From Sulfolobales archaeon (GTDB lineage Archaea; Thermoproteota; Thermoprotei_A; Sulfolobales; NBVN01), in contig JAOAKA010000003.1 in NCBI GenBank assembly GCA_026413885.1, forward strand, positions 1 through 64,000: a stretch of 64,000 bases of DNA. Direction: 5' to 3'. The translations under genes were made by a program, and so were the position numbers. Shown here in pieces: positions 53,768 through 63,515 of the stretch. The notes beneath the pieces were generated by a model. It was not told the origin of the DNA. It did not search any database and was given only the letters and a program-made list of their open reading frames with translations. Each line of letters starts with the position of its first letter. Position 1 is the first letter of the stretch.

Positions 53768-54608
53768 TGGGTTTAAGACTGTTCTTCAATACTTCAACTA
53801 CTTTATCAACAAATTCTTCAGGGCTGGATGTGGAAGAAAGAAAGCTTTCGAGATCCTTAAGTAAAGCACTGTCTACATTGAAGATTTTAGAAAATCTCTT
53901 AAGTGTTGATAACGCTATATCTTCTAAACTAGCTACTTCTTTTTCAGGTAATGATATGTTGAGAGATTTCATAGTTGAGTTTAAAACTAGTGCCAGAGCT
54001 AGATCGAGAAGAGACTCGGAGGAGGAACCTGGTAGAATTTTAGCTAGACTAAGCTTTGCGGATTCGTAGATTGAGACTGTAATGTTTTTTAAGCTAGCCA
54101 CTAGTCTTTTAGCGTCTCTCTGAGATATTAACTCAAGTAAGTAGTTCACCTCTCCTTCAACTACACCACCCCATAGTTCTCTACTCGATTTAACTATGCC
54201 GGCCAGCTCGTCCGATATCTCAGAGAGTTTTTTCCAGTTGGCGTAGCTGCCCTCATAGAGAGTTAGAACTAGTTTCACAAGAACGGCTGTAGCTCTGCTA
54301 AACGGTTTAAGCACCTTACCGGTGATGTCTAAGATAGCTGGGTCTGGTGCTATCGTTAATAGCACCAGTAGACTGGAGATAGTGTCTCTATCGTCCATAG
54401 TCTGAGGCTGTATTTCAATGACTTCCTCATTTTTTAATTCAACAATTAGCTTTCCAGAAACCTCGTCAAACGCTAGCTTCTTTATAGAGTCGACCTCTAT
54501 CTTGAAGTATCTCCAGCCCTTCGACGTAGTTATAGTTATATAACGTCTTTCTGTCTTTATTTCACAAATATACATAATTCTCTCGTCTTTACACAGCACT
54601 TTTCTCAC
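53760..54608 (-). CDS. Unrecognised protein with PH-like N-terminal domain
   Basis: The 282-residue protein begins with a beta-rich block of about 70 residues (YICEIKTERRYITITTSKG, YFKIEVDSIKKLAFDEVSG, LIVELKNEEVIEIQPQ) whose alternating strands resemble PH/GRAM folds. The remaining 200 residues are helical. There is no signal peptide or membrane span. It is the last gene of a minus-strand operon 57648-53760, overlapping the membrane-protein gene by 20 bases. PH-like domains often sit at membranes, which would fit the partner. Function unknown. Confidence 0.6.
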   Translation of the reverse strand: MRKVLCKDERIMYICEIKTERRYITITTSKGWRYFKIEVDSIKKLAFDEVSGKLIVELKNEEVIEIQPQTMDDRDTISSLLVLLTIAPDPAILDITGKVLKPFSRATAVLVKLVLTLYEGSYANWKKLSEISDELAGIVKSSRELWGGVVEGEVNYLLELISQRDAKRLVASLKNITVSIYESAKLSLAKILPGSSSESLLDLALALVLNSTMKSLNISLPEKEVASLEDIALSTLKRFSKIFNVDSALLKDLESFLSSTSSPEEFVDKVVEVLKNSLKPIT

Positions 54609-56664
54609 CTGAGCCGTAGACTAAAGTCCACAATGAGCGCATGTTGTTCTTGAGTGGGAATACTTCTTCAAACTTTAAACCCTGCTTTAATCCCTCTCTA
54701 ATATATTCTTCTATGAGGGAACTCATTTTTTCAAACATGTGAAGATACGCTGTGGTAGCGCCGACCGCAGAGAGGGGTCCTATAGTATCGAAAACCACCT
54801 TCAATATCAGGTCGAGGTCTCCCACTACATCAATTAGAGGAACATCGGGGTCTTCAAGTCTTGCTAGCGGCTCTCTCAGAGAACCTAGAGAGTTAGCGAT
54901 AGCTCTATCTACCTCCTCTATTCCGAGTCTCGTAGATGATGCTTTACTGACAGTGAATTTTATGTTGGGTAGAGTAGCCTTCTTTAAATCTACGATCCAG
55001 CTGAGTTTACTCAGCAGATCTGAATTAATTATTGAGCGCGCCTGCATGAAGTGGTCTTGGTAGATTCTGAAGAATTCGACTATGTAGGGATTTTTGACTT
55101 CATAGACCTCAGATAGTCTAGCTAGCTTGTTAGTCTCTACTGCTAGCTTCTCGAGTGTTCTGAGTACTCTATCTATTTGATTCTCCATCCCGGCGAGAAG
55201 AATTGTAGCAAGATTGAGGTGTGACCTAATCGCTCTAATCCCGATATCCGAGCATTTCTCGACATCTCTCAGTGTCGGTCTAAAGCCGAAGAGCTCGTAG
55301 TAAGCACTTGGAATAGTCACTAAGAGAGTTCTCTCCATTGCTCTACACTGCAGTCTAAGAAACTCCGAGATATTCGATATAGAGCTGTAGATCGTTTTCC
55401 ACTCTGCCGCAGTAGACCTCGAGATATCTACTTCATCAAATAGTGAAATGATGTGGGTTTTTGCGAGAGTTTCACTCAAGCTGAAAGACACTTTAACTAG
55501 ATCCCACAATTCTCTAGCTATAGACTCGAATTTCTGGTTAAGCTTGGAGTTAAGAGCACTTAGTTTTTCATATGTTTCAGCTATCTTTAGATAGCTAGGA
55601 ATAATCGAAGAGAGTACTCCAGCAGATTCTTGAATCACTGAGTTAGCGTTCTTAATCAGCTCTCTCAAGTCTTTTAATGACTCAAGTTCATCTTCTCTGA
55701 GGCGATTAGCTATTTCTTCAAGGTGGGCAATCTTATACCTCAAGACTTCAACAAGTTCTCTTAGGTCGAGAATGTAGCCGTATGCTTCTGATATAATTTC
55801 TTGGTAGCTCTTAATCAAACTCATAGCTGATACAAAAACTAGTGCTAGCGCGAAAGTCCACACGAGGCTGAAGGTCTCGACTTCAATGAATATAAACGTA
55901 GTTACTGAAACTATCGGGATAGCTACAGTAAGTCTCTTCAGAACCTCATGTAATGTGTTTCTTAGAGTCCCTCTCCTACCCAGTGGTGGAAGCACTCTAT
56001 AGATAAGTCTAGTAAATGCGAATCCTAGCATGTACGCTGTTAGAGCTACTACATACCAAGTGAATACTTCATAGCCTAATGTCTCCCTACTCATCCTCAG
56101 AAACTCCGTGGGTACGGCCTTCAGCTCACTTAACTCAACTACTGAGAATTGACCTACATATGTTGTTAGCACTAGAAGAATAGAATATGTAGCTACAGAT
56201 ATAACAGCAGTTATACCGGAAGACAGAGTTGAGAGACCAGCAAATAGTGAGAAAGAGGCAGCTATAGATCGAGCCCACGTTACAGATAACATATAGACAA
56301 TTAAATGATAGCATACAACTATAGCATCACCTAGCTCTCTTAGCTTAGTTATTGAGAGGTATAGTGGAATTAAGAATACGAGAATGAGTGAGAATAGAGC
56401 GACCTCTGCATAGGGTAGAATGTATCTTACATCTCCTAATGCGTAAGTCATGTAGAGATATATAACCGCAAAAATAATTGAGAAAGCCGGTATAAGTCCC
56501 GGATATCTATGCCCGAATACTGCGGTAAGTACGGTAAGTATTACTAAAGCTATTTGAAGCTCGAAGTATATCTCTGGATATATCATGAGAGCTATAACTC
56601 CCACAATGATAGTAAAAACAGCCACTGCTACCAGTCTTCTAAGCAGCTGCTCTCGTGTTAGCAT
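54589..56664 (-). CDS. Unrecognised nine-helix membrane protein with long coiled-coil tail
   Basis: The 691-residue protein has about nine hydrophobic spans in its first 285 residues and then a roughly 400-residue soluble tail that is mostly helical with heptad character (for example IAHLEEIANRLREDELESLK and YLKIAETYEKLSALNSKLN). No HAMP, kinase, receptor methylation or ATPase motif is visible. The layout recalls membrane-anchored cytoskeletal or scaffold proteins, but I cannot assign a family. It follows the 326-residue protein gene by three bases and overlaps the PH-like gene, so the three are a unit. Confidence 0.65.
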   Translation of the reverse strand: MLTREQLLRRLVAVAVFTIIVGVIALMIYPEIYFELQIALVILTVLTAVFGHRYPGLIPAFSIIFAVIYLYMTYALGDVRYILPYAEVALFSLILVFLIPLYLSITKLRELGDAIVVCYHLIVYMLSVTWARSIAASFSLFAGLSTLSSGITAVISVATYSILLVLTTYVGQFSVVELSELKAVPTEFLRMSRETLGYEVFTWYVVALTAYMLGFAFTRLIYRVLPPLGRRGTLRNTLHEVLKRLTVAIPIVSVTTFIFIEVETFSLVWTFALALVFVSAMSLIKSYQEIISEAYGYILDLRELVEVLRYKIAHLEEIANRLREDELESLKDLRELIKNANSVIQESAGVLSSIIPSYLKIAETYEKLSALNSKLNQKFESIARELWDLVKVSFSLSETLAKTHIISLFDEVDISRSTAAEWKTIYSSISNISEFLRLQCRAMERTLLVTIPSAYYELFGFRPTLRDVEKCSDIGIRAIRSHLNLATILLAGMENQIDRVLRTLEKLAVETNKLARLSEVYEVKNPYIVEFFRIYQDHFMQARSIINSDLLSKLSWIVDLKKATLPNIKFTVSKASSTRLGIEEVDRAIANSLGSLREPLARLEDPDVPLIDVVGDLDLILKVVFDTIGPLSAVGATTAYLHMFEKMSSLIEEYIREGLKQGLKFEEVFPLKNNMRSLWTLVYGSGEKSAV

Positions 56665-56667
56665 CTG

Positions 56668-57648
56668 TCACACCTTGATCAAGTTTAGATACTTTAAATT
56701 TGTTAATACTTCAACAGCTTCACTGAGGGAGGCTGATTTTGCTATAAGGTCTACCCCCTCAGTAATGATGTCTCGTAAGCTAAACTCTACTAAAGCCTTA
56801 ACATCGAGTGTGTCACTATTTGTATGGCTTATTCTTACTCTATCTACATCTTTCTCTATCTTCAAGATTTCCTCACTTAAACCACTCGGCACAGTTATGC
56901 TACCTAGAGCGAAGTTTCCTGTGAGTAGCTTTACACGTCCGGTGAATATGAAAAACACTAGACTGAAAGCATGAATTAAGTCTCGGAACATTGATAGTGG
57001 TTCAAGTCTAAAGCAGAGAGGCACGTAAGTCCCTACGAGAGGTCTTTCGTGGAGTTCAGCTATCAATTCAGCTATACACTTCTTTACATAGTCGACTACC
57101 TCCATTTTGAGTGAGCTTCTCATTACTCTCTCAAACGAGATCGGGAGAATAGTGTACCTCCCATGAGGAATTAAATCACTAACTAAAAAAGCTAAATTCA
57201 CCTTGTCGGAGTCATCTAGAGCTATGTAATCAAAGTCTAAGAGTAGAAGGATGTGTGACTCTATTTTCTGGTTTCTCATAGACCTCAGTACTTCACGTGC
57301 TACTAGTAGGGATTCATCTCGAGTGTTAGTGACGATACTTACGAAAGACGTCGTCTTCGGGCTCATATAGAAGGTAAGCATTTCTGCTAGTGCTTCATAC
57401 TCTGAGATTTCGGATCGAGAGATCTGTGATATCTGTTTTCTCTGTTCTAACGGTCTACATCTGACAGACATTAAATTACCAGAGGTTTTAGATTCACCCT
57501 CAGGATCGAGTGTGAAGACTGTCGGATATAGATCGAGAGCTTCAGGGAATATCTGAAGATACTTTTTATGCACTACGAATATCTTCTCCTGACTCGCTAA
57601 GCTAACCCTGCTGAGCAGATCTAGAATAAAGCTCAGTGCCTTACTCAT
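56668..57648 (-). CDS. Unrecognised soluble alpha/beta protein, first gene of operon
   Basis: The 326-residue protein alternates strands and helices (SFVSIVTNTRDESLLVAREV, SHILLLLDFDYIALDD, YTILPISFERVM), suggesting a Rossmann-like or tubulin-like core, but the glycine-rich nucleotide loop of FtsZ (GGGTGS) and the P-loop are both absent. The segment FRDLIHAFSLVFFIFTG is strongly hydrophobic and could contact the membrane. ATG 57646-57648 follows gggaggggg, a strong ribosome-binding site. It opens the three-gene unit. The preceding gap 57649-57835 contains a TATA-like ctttatttaat and no gene. Confidence 0.6.
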   Translation of the reverse strand: MSKALSFILDLLSRVSLASQEKIFVVHKKYLQIFPEALDLYPTVFTLDPEGESKTSGNLMSVRCRPLEQRKQISQISRSEISEYEALAEMLTFYMSPKTTSFVSIVTNTRDESLLVAREVLRSMRNQKIESHILLLLDFDYIALDDSDKVNLAFLVSDLIPHGRYTILPISFERVMRSSLKMEVVDYVKKCIAELIAELHERPLVGTYVPLCFRLEPLSMFRDLIHAFSLVFFIFTGRVKLLTGNFALGSITVPSGLSEEILKIEKDVDRVRISHTNSDTLDVKALVEFSLRDIITEGVDLIAKSASLSEAVEVLTNLKYLNLIKV

Positions 57649-57835
57649 AATCCCCCTCCCAGATTTTAAAGTATCAGATTAAATAAAGTTGTTGATTGCT
57701 TTACCTGATATCTTCGCTGTGTAGCTTAAAGTAAACTTCCTCTTGAATACGAATTTCTGTGTTTCCAGCTAGATCTCTAGTATGTTGCTAAAGATCTAGT
57801 TAGAGAAGTAGAGATCTTCAATTTGTGCTAGCACG

Positions 57836-58198
57836 CTATGTATAGAGCTTTCTCTGAGTGTATTTTATTAAGCAGAGATCGTTTGGGCTTCTACTGACTT
57901 GAGTTCTCCACTGCTGCATCCACATGTAGGTAGGTGGATGTGTATGCACTACTGTAGCCGGCTGCACGATCTTGTGTAGAGATAGGTGGGTAGTTACCGC
58001 TGCTACAGCTGCTGCTACCAAGCTACTGTCAGCTGTTATTGGTTTAGATGCTTCCCCAACCTCAGGTTTTGAGGTGGGCGCTGCCGGATGTGTTGGTGGA
58101 AGAGTAGGTTCTTTTCTTGCTGATGGACGTGTGAAGACCCTAACTAGAGCTGTAATTAGAGCTAGTATTATGAATGCCAGAAGATAGGCATACATCAC
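57836..58198 (-). CDS. Small single-span membrane protein with Pro-rich tail
   Basis: The 120-residue ORF has one N-terminal transmembrane span (YLLAFIILALITALVRVF, about 5-22), a basic turn, a Pro/Thr-rich linker (about 30-55) and an Ala/Val/His-rich end with HTHPPTYMWMQQW. The composition suggests a real anchored protein, but the last 30 residues look less convincing and could be beyond the real end of an original gene. The start is GTG 58198 or ATG 58195. Coding sequence at 57917-57940 forms a perfect seven-base-pair hairpin. I do not recognise it. Confidence 0.5.
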   Translation of the reverse strand: MMYAYLLAFIILALITALVRVFTRPSARKEPTLPPTHPAAPTSKPEVGEASKPITADSSLVAAAVAAVTTHLSLHKIVQPATVVHTHPPTYMWMQQWRTQVSRSPNDLCLIKYTQRKLYT

Positions 58199-58327
58199 CG
58201 CTAGGATATCTATATTACTCAGCTTAAACCCTAGAGAACAAGAGCTGTGCTCTTAAAAATGTTTCACTTATGTATTCTACGTAGTCTCGGCCGAACAGGA
58301 TTGAAGTCTCTCCATCTAGGCTTAATA

Positions 58328-59851
58328 TTATATAGCTAGAGCTATTCCCTCACTTCTAGGATCTGATGCCACCTGTACAACGAGCTTAGACCTATCTACC
58401 ACTGCGGCATGGACCAAGCCTGTGGAGCCGTAGGTTTCCGCTTGTTCAACTACTAGTTTCTCCGTCTGAGAAACTCTCAGTCTAGATTCAACAACGACTC
58501 TCCTTCCAGCAGGGTCTGTAAAGATAAATCTAGGTGCATCTAGAGCTTGAGGCAGGCTCATTCTGTATATGAATATGTTCTCATATATTCTCGCGTGGAT
58601 CTGGGGTCTCCAGTCACCACCAGCGCATCCTACCATGTATCTACGACTTCCATCTTCTATTCCGAGAATTGATAGAGTATGTAGAGGTCTCTTCTTAGGT
58701 GCTGGACTATTAGGTAAGCCGGCCTTCTTAGCGAAGCCGTACCCCCTATTCTGTATGGGGAAACCTAGAGCCACTAGTCCAGACCCGAACGGGTGGAAGA
58801 GACTCTGTATGAATCCTACAACAACTTCACCATCTGAGACAGTGAAGAATGTTGTATCACTACCTCCGTAGCTAGCGCTCTCAGTCTGCTTACTCAGTAA
58901 GAGCTGCTGTGTCTTTCCGTACTCTAGGTGTGAAGATATATCTATCTCCATGTAGTCTGGGTCACCAACGAAGGTGTCGCGGAAGCTGTATGCTACTCTA
59001 ACTACCTCAGCCCACTTCTCAATTCTACCCGGGTCGTCGAAAGCCGCTCTATCGAGACCTAGTTCGTAGATCGCTGATATCATGTGAAGTGTTGTAGCTC
59101 CCTGAGTGTTTGGAGGTAGCTCATATATTACTCTATCATCTACACCTAGCTTTAGAGGCTTTACCTCATAACCCTCGTGCTCCATTAAGTCTTCTAATCC
59201 TATATCGACTCCCTGAGCTTGTAGTTCCTCTACAAACTTCTCGGCTAGCTTACCGTAGTAGAATTCATCCCACCCTCGTGTAGCTATAGCTCTGAGGGTT
59301 CTCGCCATCTCCTTATTCGATAGCAGAGTACCTGGTTCAACACCTCTATAGTACTTCGACCACTTAAATCTCTCGAGCTCACTTTCAGCTAGTTTTGAAG
59401 CTCTAGCTAAGTAGTAGCTTGCGTAGAAACCACTGTAAGCAAGTGATATTGCTGGACGCAGTAGTCTCTCTAGAGGCAGCCTACAGAATTCCTCGCTGAT
59501 GAATCCCCACAGATAGCTTAAGCCCGGCACAGTTACTGTGAGAGGGCCTCTCTTAGGCATCTGCTTCAAGTATTCCTCAGAGCTGAAACCAGAGGGAGAC
59601 CTGCCGCTAGACATGAAAGCAGTGACATCGTTATCTATAAACGACAACATAAATCCATCCCCACCGAGACCGCCTGTATGGGGGAGCACTACAGATAGAA
59701 CAGCACTAGCAGCTATAGCAGCGTCAAATGCGTTACCTCCATCCTGTAACACCTCGATAGCGGCCTTAGTTGCTAGTGGAGAATCTGTGGAAACTCCTTT
59801 CACACCAAATAGAGACTTTACGACCACTACTGCTACACCGAGTAAATACAT
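58328..59851 (-). CDS. ggt: Gamma-glutamyltranspeptidase-family hydrolase
   Basis: The 507-residue protein follows the GGT Ntn-hydrolase fold: STDSPLATKAAIEVLQDGGN, AFDAAIAASAVLSVVLPHTG, GGLGGDGFML, ELPPNTQGATTLHM, and the autocatalytic threonine region GGSDTTFFTV (about 325-334), which would become the nucleophile after self-cleavage. Members cleave gamma-glutamyl or related amide bonds. The N-terminus is short and hydrophobic (YLLGVAVVVV) without a proper signal peptide, and a downstream GTG may be the actual start, giving a cytoplasmic enzyme. It is transcribed ahead of the small membrane protein gene. Confidence 0.85.
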   Translation of the reverse strand: MYLLGVAVVVVKSLFGVKGVSTDSPLATKAAIEVLQDGGNAFDAAIAASAVLSVVLPHTGGLGGDGFMLSFIDNDVTAFMSSGRSPSGFSSEEYLKQMPKRGPLTVTVPGLSYLWGFISEEFCRLPLERLLRPAISLAYSGFYASYYLARASKLAESELERFKWSKYYRGVEPGTLLSNKEMARTLRAIATRGWDEFYYGKLAEKFVEELQAQGVDIGLEDLMEHEGYEVKPLKLGVDDRVIYELPPNTQGATTLHMISAIYELGLDRAAFDDPGRIEKWAEVVRVAYSFRDTFVGDPDYMEIDISSHLEYGKTQQLLLSKQTESASYGGSDTTFFTVSDGEVVVGFIQSLFHPFGSGLVALGFPIQNRGYGFAKKAGLPNSPAPKKRPLHTLSILGIEDGSRRYMVGCAGGDWRPQIHARIYENIFIYRMSLPQALDAPRFIFTDPAGRRVVVESRLRVSQTEKLVVEQAETYGSTGLVHAAVVDRSKLVVQVASDPRSEGIALAI

Positions 59852-59938
59852 CTCTCAAACATTTAACTTCAGAACTTGAACTCGAGCACATACCTATGAA
59901 ATGGATTTCAGCGTTAAATGAGAAAACATGAGTAGATT

Positions 59939-61015
59939 TTGGTAAACAAGATGGGTAGAGTGTGGATTGATGTACTAACGTCTAAGCAAGGAGTTCTCTT
60001 CGGAACTCTTGCTAGAGAACTCGAGCACATAGGTTTCGAGGTTCTAGTAACTTGTCGTGACTACGAATATACATGTAGAGCTCTAGAAGCTCTAGATATT
60101 CACTACGCATCCGTCGGTAGGTACTCGGAGGGCGGACCCTACTCTAAAGTCTATGAAGACGGACTCAGAGTCTCAGCTCTCGCAGAAATAGTTCAGAGTT
60201 TCCAACCCGACTATCTCGTAGCGTATCCTAATCCTTCAGCTGCTAGAGTGGCTTACGGTGTAGGTATTAAATACATAGCTCTCACCGACTCACCACACTC
60301 AGTTATTCCCAGCAGGCTCTCACTACCTCTAGCAAACTTCGTAGTTTTCTCAGAGTGTATACCGGTTAATGAAGTAGGAGTTTACGTAAGCGAGAGGTTC
60401 ACTAAGTTACTCACTTACAGAGGTATAGACGAGGTCGGGTGGGTAAAGAGACTGAAGCCGAGAGAGGAAGACGTCAGGGTGCTCGGACTCAAGCCTTGGA
60501 GCTACATAGTCTTTAGACCAGCTGAGGAGTTAGCTACATACTACAGGGGTTTAAATCTCCTGCAGACTGGTGAAGTTTTAAACGTGCTGCTCGAGTTAGG
60601 ATACGACATCGTTTTACTACCTCGCTACTCTAGACATAGAGAGTTTAGAGGGGAGAGAGTCGTCGTCCCCGAAAGAGGCTTTGTAGGTCCCTCACTAACC
60701 CACTACGCGAAACTAGTTGTTACAGGTGGTGCGTCAATAGCTAGAGAAGCAGCTCTACTCGGAACTCCATCAATAACGTATACACCACTAGAGCTGCGAG
60801 TAAATTCTTGTGTAGAGAGTTGGGGATTCCCACTCAAAAAAGCTAGTTCTCTTCGTGAACTGGAAGAACTCTCTATCCAGTTTCTGGAGAGTCCGTCCGG
60901 CCTCAAGAAGCTCTACATAGATAAAGCTATGTCTCTCGAAGACCCACTTACACTCATTAAGAGTATACTCACAGGTGACTTTACAGATGATTTTAAGGGT
61001 GGGAGAACTATTTAG
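59939..61015 (+). CDS. DUF354 family, glycosyltransferase-like protein
   Basis: The protein matches archaeal DUF354: VWIDVLTSKQGVLFGTLARE at the start, AYPNPSAARVAYGVGIKYIA, ALTDSPHSVIPS, and in the C-terminal half TGGASIAREAALLGTPSITY, which is the GT-B-type donor-site pattern. It may transfer or process a sugar nucleotide; acceptor unknown. ATG 59951 is a better start than TTG 59939. It is followed by a TIM-barrel gene after 19 bases and by rnhB, probably in one transcript. Confidence 0.8.
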   Translation: MVNKMGRVWIDVLTSKQGVLFGTLARELEHIGFEVLVTCRDYEYTCRALEALDIHYASVGRYSEGGPYSKVYEDGLRVSALAEIVQSFQPDYLVAYPNPSAARVAYGVGIKYIALTDSPHSVIPSRLSLPLANFVVFSECIPVNEVGVYVSERFTKLLTYRGIDEVGWVKRLKPREEDVRVLGLKPWSYIVFRPAEELATYYRGLNLLQTGEVLNVLLELGYDIVLLPRYSRHREFRGERVVVPERGFVGPSLTHYAKLVVTGGASIAREAALLGTPSITYTPLELRVNSCVESWGFPLKKASSLRELEELSIQFLESPSGLKKLYIDKAMSLEDPLTLIKSILTGDFTDDFKGGRTI

Positions 61016-61034
61016 AACTCGAAGGACTGAGTAA

Positions 61035-61877
61035 ATGAAGATCTACTTAACACTGTGGTATAAAGACTTCAGGAAAAGAGATCTCGTAGAAGAAGTAGTC
61101 AGCGGGGGCTTCAACGGATTCGAGTTGAGTTTAGACTACCCACTCTGTGGCTATATGAAGATAGAACAGCTTTCACTGATTAAGGACCTCCTGAAATCGG
61201 GGCTTGAGGTGAGTGTCCACCTCCCCTGGCGGGAAATCTACCTTGCTTCACCTATCGAAGAAATCAGAAAGTCATCTCTAGAGTATGTGGCTAGGTGCTT
61301 CACAGAAGCACTCCCACTGAATCCTACGTACGCCGTTCTACACTTAACTGCAGATCAAGCTGTTTGCTCAGACAATGAGGACCTCTGCATATCGTCTGCG
61401 ATAAGTTCACTAGAGGTGCTAGTAGAAGTAGCTGAGAAGTACGGTATACCTTTATATGTTGAAACAACTCGAAACTACTGCTGCGGAGGTTTAGAACACT
61501 CAGTTAAATATCTAGAGCGAGGTGTTAAACTCTGTTTAGATATTCCACATGCTATTGAGAGATATAGTAGACTACTAAAAAAGCCTGCGGGTCTTAGTGA
61601 AGTTGTGATGGATGCTCCACCAGCAGCTCTTGAGGCTGTTGAATGCGTTCACTTCCACGGATACTCTATGAGTAGCTACTACGTCTTGGAGTCACATATC
61701 GAGCCGACTAGAGAGTTGCTCGGTGAGTATATCGAGATTTTGAAGAGCGGTATGTTGAAGCCTAAGTATACCGTACTAGAGTCTTTCTTTTCTTCAGCTA
61801 CCAGGAGGCAGATAAGATTTAGTGATCTAAGGTGGTGTGTAGATGAACTCAAGAAGAATTACAGTAGGAGTAGATGA
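61035..61877 (+). CDS. TIM-barrel protein, xylose-isomerase/AP-endonuclease-2-like
   Basis: The 280-residue protein shows the AP_endonuc_2/sugar-phosphate-isomerase barrel: GFNGFELSLDYP, VSVHLPWREIY, YAVLHLTADQ, IPLYVETTRNY, VKLCLDIPHA, VECVHFHGYS and YTVLESFF at the expected strand ends. The metal ligands (Glu, Asp, His, Glu) look mostly preserved. Substrate is unknown: sugar isomerisation or endonuclease IV-like activity would each be typical. The 3' end overlaps rnhB by 35 bases. Confidence 0.75.
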   Translation: MKIYLTLWYKDFRKRDLVEEVVSGGFNGFELSLDYPLCGYMKIEQLSLIKDLLKSGLEVSVHLPWREIYLASPIEEIRKSSLEYVARCFTEALPLNPTYAVLHLTADQAVCSDNEDLCISSAISSLEVLVEVAEKYGIPLYVETTRNYCCGGLEHSVKYLERGVKLCLDIPHAIERYSRLLKKPAGLSEVVMDAPPAALEAVECVHFHGYSMSSYYVLESHIEPTRELLGEYIEILKSGMLKPKYTVLESFFSSATRRQIRFSDLRWCVDELKKNYSRSR

Positions 61878-62502
61878 AGCGGGTAGAGGTTCTCTAGTAG
61901 GAGATATGTTCGTAGTAGGTATTGGAGTTGTAGACGAGTATAGCAGACTGCTAGTAGAATCTGGGGTGAGAGACAGTAAGACTCTCAGTAAGTCGAGGAG
62001 ACGGAGACTTCTTCTAGATATACTGGCTTACTCAGATATTATAGTAGTATGTCGAGTGAAACCAGAGGAAATAGATAGAGAAAACATAAACAATCTAGAA
62101 GTTGAAGCACTCAAGAAGATCTTAAAGCACATTAAATTTAGAGGTAGGCAGCCATCTAAAATCCTGGTTGACGAGATAGCTGGACGGAAGAAGGCTATTG
62201 AGAGTGTGGTCGAGAACTTGTTTCCCGGTGTAGAGGTTTTAATGAAGCCGAATGCCGATAGAGACTTCGTGCAGGTGTCAGCAGCTTCCATAGTAGCTAA
62301 GTGTCTTAGAGATGAATTAATCGGGATCCTCAGTTCTACCTACGGAGATATTGGGAGCGGCTATCCCTCAGATCCACGAACTATAGATTGGCTGAAGTCT
62401 ATTGAGGAGAGAGGCTCTATACCTAACTGTGTTAGAAAGTCTTGGAAGACTCTGCGGAGAGTGTGTGCTAAGACTTTAGATGCCTACATCGAGAAGAAAT
62501 AG
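61843..62502 (+). CDS. rnhB: Ribonuclease HII
   Basis: The 219-residue enzyme removes ribonucleotides and RNA primers from DNA. VGVDEAGRGSLVGDMFV (about 8-24) supplies the first acidic pair, VRDSKTLSKSRR the substrate-binding block, and KILVDEIAG and ASIVAKCLRDE the remaining ligands (Asp, Asp). GSGYPSDPRTIDWL is the C-terminal landmark. Length is normal. ATG 61843 lies inside the preceding TIM-barrel gene. Confidence 0.93.
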   Translation: MNSRRITVGVDEAGRGSLVGDMFVVGIGVVDEYSRLLVESGVRDSKTLSKSRRRRLLLDILAYSDIIVVCRVKPEEIDRENINNLEVEALKKILKHIKFRGRQPSKILVDEIAGRKKAIESVVENLFPGVEVLMKPNADRDFVQVSAASIVAKCLRDELIGILSSTYGDIGSGYPSDPRTIDWLKSIEERGSIPNCVRKSWKTLRRVCAKTLDAYIEKK

Positions 62503-62581
62503 GTTTGATTCTCATACTGAAGTCAAAATATAAATTAACCCTCTTATATAGATTAGTGAAAAACTATATTGGTAACTTGAG

Positions 62582-63445
62582 TTGATCTCAGCAAAACATG
62601 CTAGAAAGATGTGTCAGTCTGAATATGTAGCTAACAGAGTATACCTCTATGTCAGCAGGCACCTAGTTGGAGGAGCTCTTCGAGAAGCTCTACTTAAAGC
62701 ATCTACAGACGAGTTAAAACACTACAACTTCTGGAAGAAGCTCGGTGGTGAGTGCCGCAATATATCGACTTTACTGAAGATCTTCTCTCTCACCTTATTC
62801 TCCGTACTCTTCGGTGTTACCGCCCTAGTTAAACTCTTAGAGCGAGTTGAGGGAGATACCAGTAGAATCTACGAAGAACTCGCTAGAAGTAGTCCGGAGC
62901 TATCCGAAGAACTCCTAGCTATGTCTAGAGACGAGAGCGAGCATGAGTTGAAATTTGCTGATAGTATAGATGAAACTAGAGTTAAGTACTTAAGCTCTAT
63001 AACTCTCGGTGTAGCTGATGCTATAATCGAGCTTACAGGTATCTACGCTGGAGCTATAGGTATACTCGAGTCAGCTAGAACCGTGGGTGTAGTTGGTTTA
63101 ATAGCCGGTATATCGGCATCTGTATCTATGGCTGTAGCATCTTACGCACAAGCAAAACACGAGCTGAGAAAGAAGCCGTATTTAGCAGCGGCTTATACCG
63201 GTATATCCTACCTGCTTGTAGTATCTGTATTAGCGGCTCCCTACTTCATAGTAGAGGCAGTGCTTTCAGCATTCATCTTTATGGTCTTTAACGCAGTCTT
63301 AGTAATTGCGTATATTTCAGTATATGGGTGGGTTATACTCGGTAGAAGCTATCTTAGGGAGTTTCTATCTAATGTAGCTCTCCTACTGGGTGTTTCAGCC
63401 ACTCTATACACTATAGGCAGAGTTGTAGGTATACTCACACACTAG
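62582..63445 (+). CDS. Ferritin-like/VIT1-family membrane protein
   Basis: The 287-residue protein pairs an N-terminal four-helix region (about 1-140, with STDELKHYNFWKKL and SRDESEHELKFADS supplying E-x-x-H iron ligands) with a membrane domain of about five spans (about 140-285) beginning ITLGVADAIIELTGIYAGAI, the VIT1/CCC1 signature. Fused proteins of this kind carry iron or manganese across membranes after handling it in the rubrerythrin-like part. The TTG start follows ggtaacttgag. It faces the partial symporter gene across 88 bases. Confidence 0.82.
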   Translation: MISAKHARKMCQSEYVANRVYLYVSRHLVGGALREALLKASTDELKHYNFWKKLGGECRNISTLLKIFSLTLFSVLFGVTALVKLLERVEGDTSRIYEELARSSPELSEELLAMSRDESEHELKFADSIDETRVKYLSSITLGVADAIIELTGIYAGAIGILESARTVGVVGLIAGISASVSMAVASYAQAKHELRKKPYLAAAYTGISYLLVVSVLAAPYFIVEAVLSAFIFMVFNAVLVIAYISVYGWVILGRSYLREFLSNVALLLGVSATLYTIGRVVGILTH

Positions 63446-63515
63446 GGCTATACCAGTGCTGACCACAGGATAGAAGAATCGAGCTAGTTAAGGAAAAACT
63501 ATTTCGAGTTACCGC

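Noticed and set aside
57917-57940. Perfect CATCCAC/GTGGATG hairpin
   Set aside because: It lies within a reading frame (HTHPPTYMWM) and has no T-tract. I keep it as a note within that gene and do not call a terminator or RNA.
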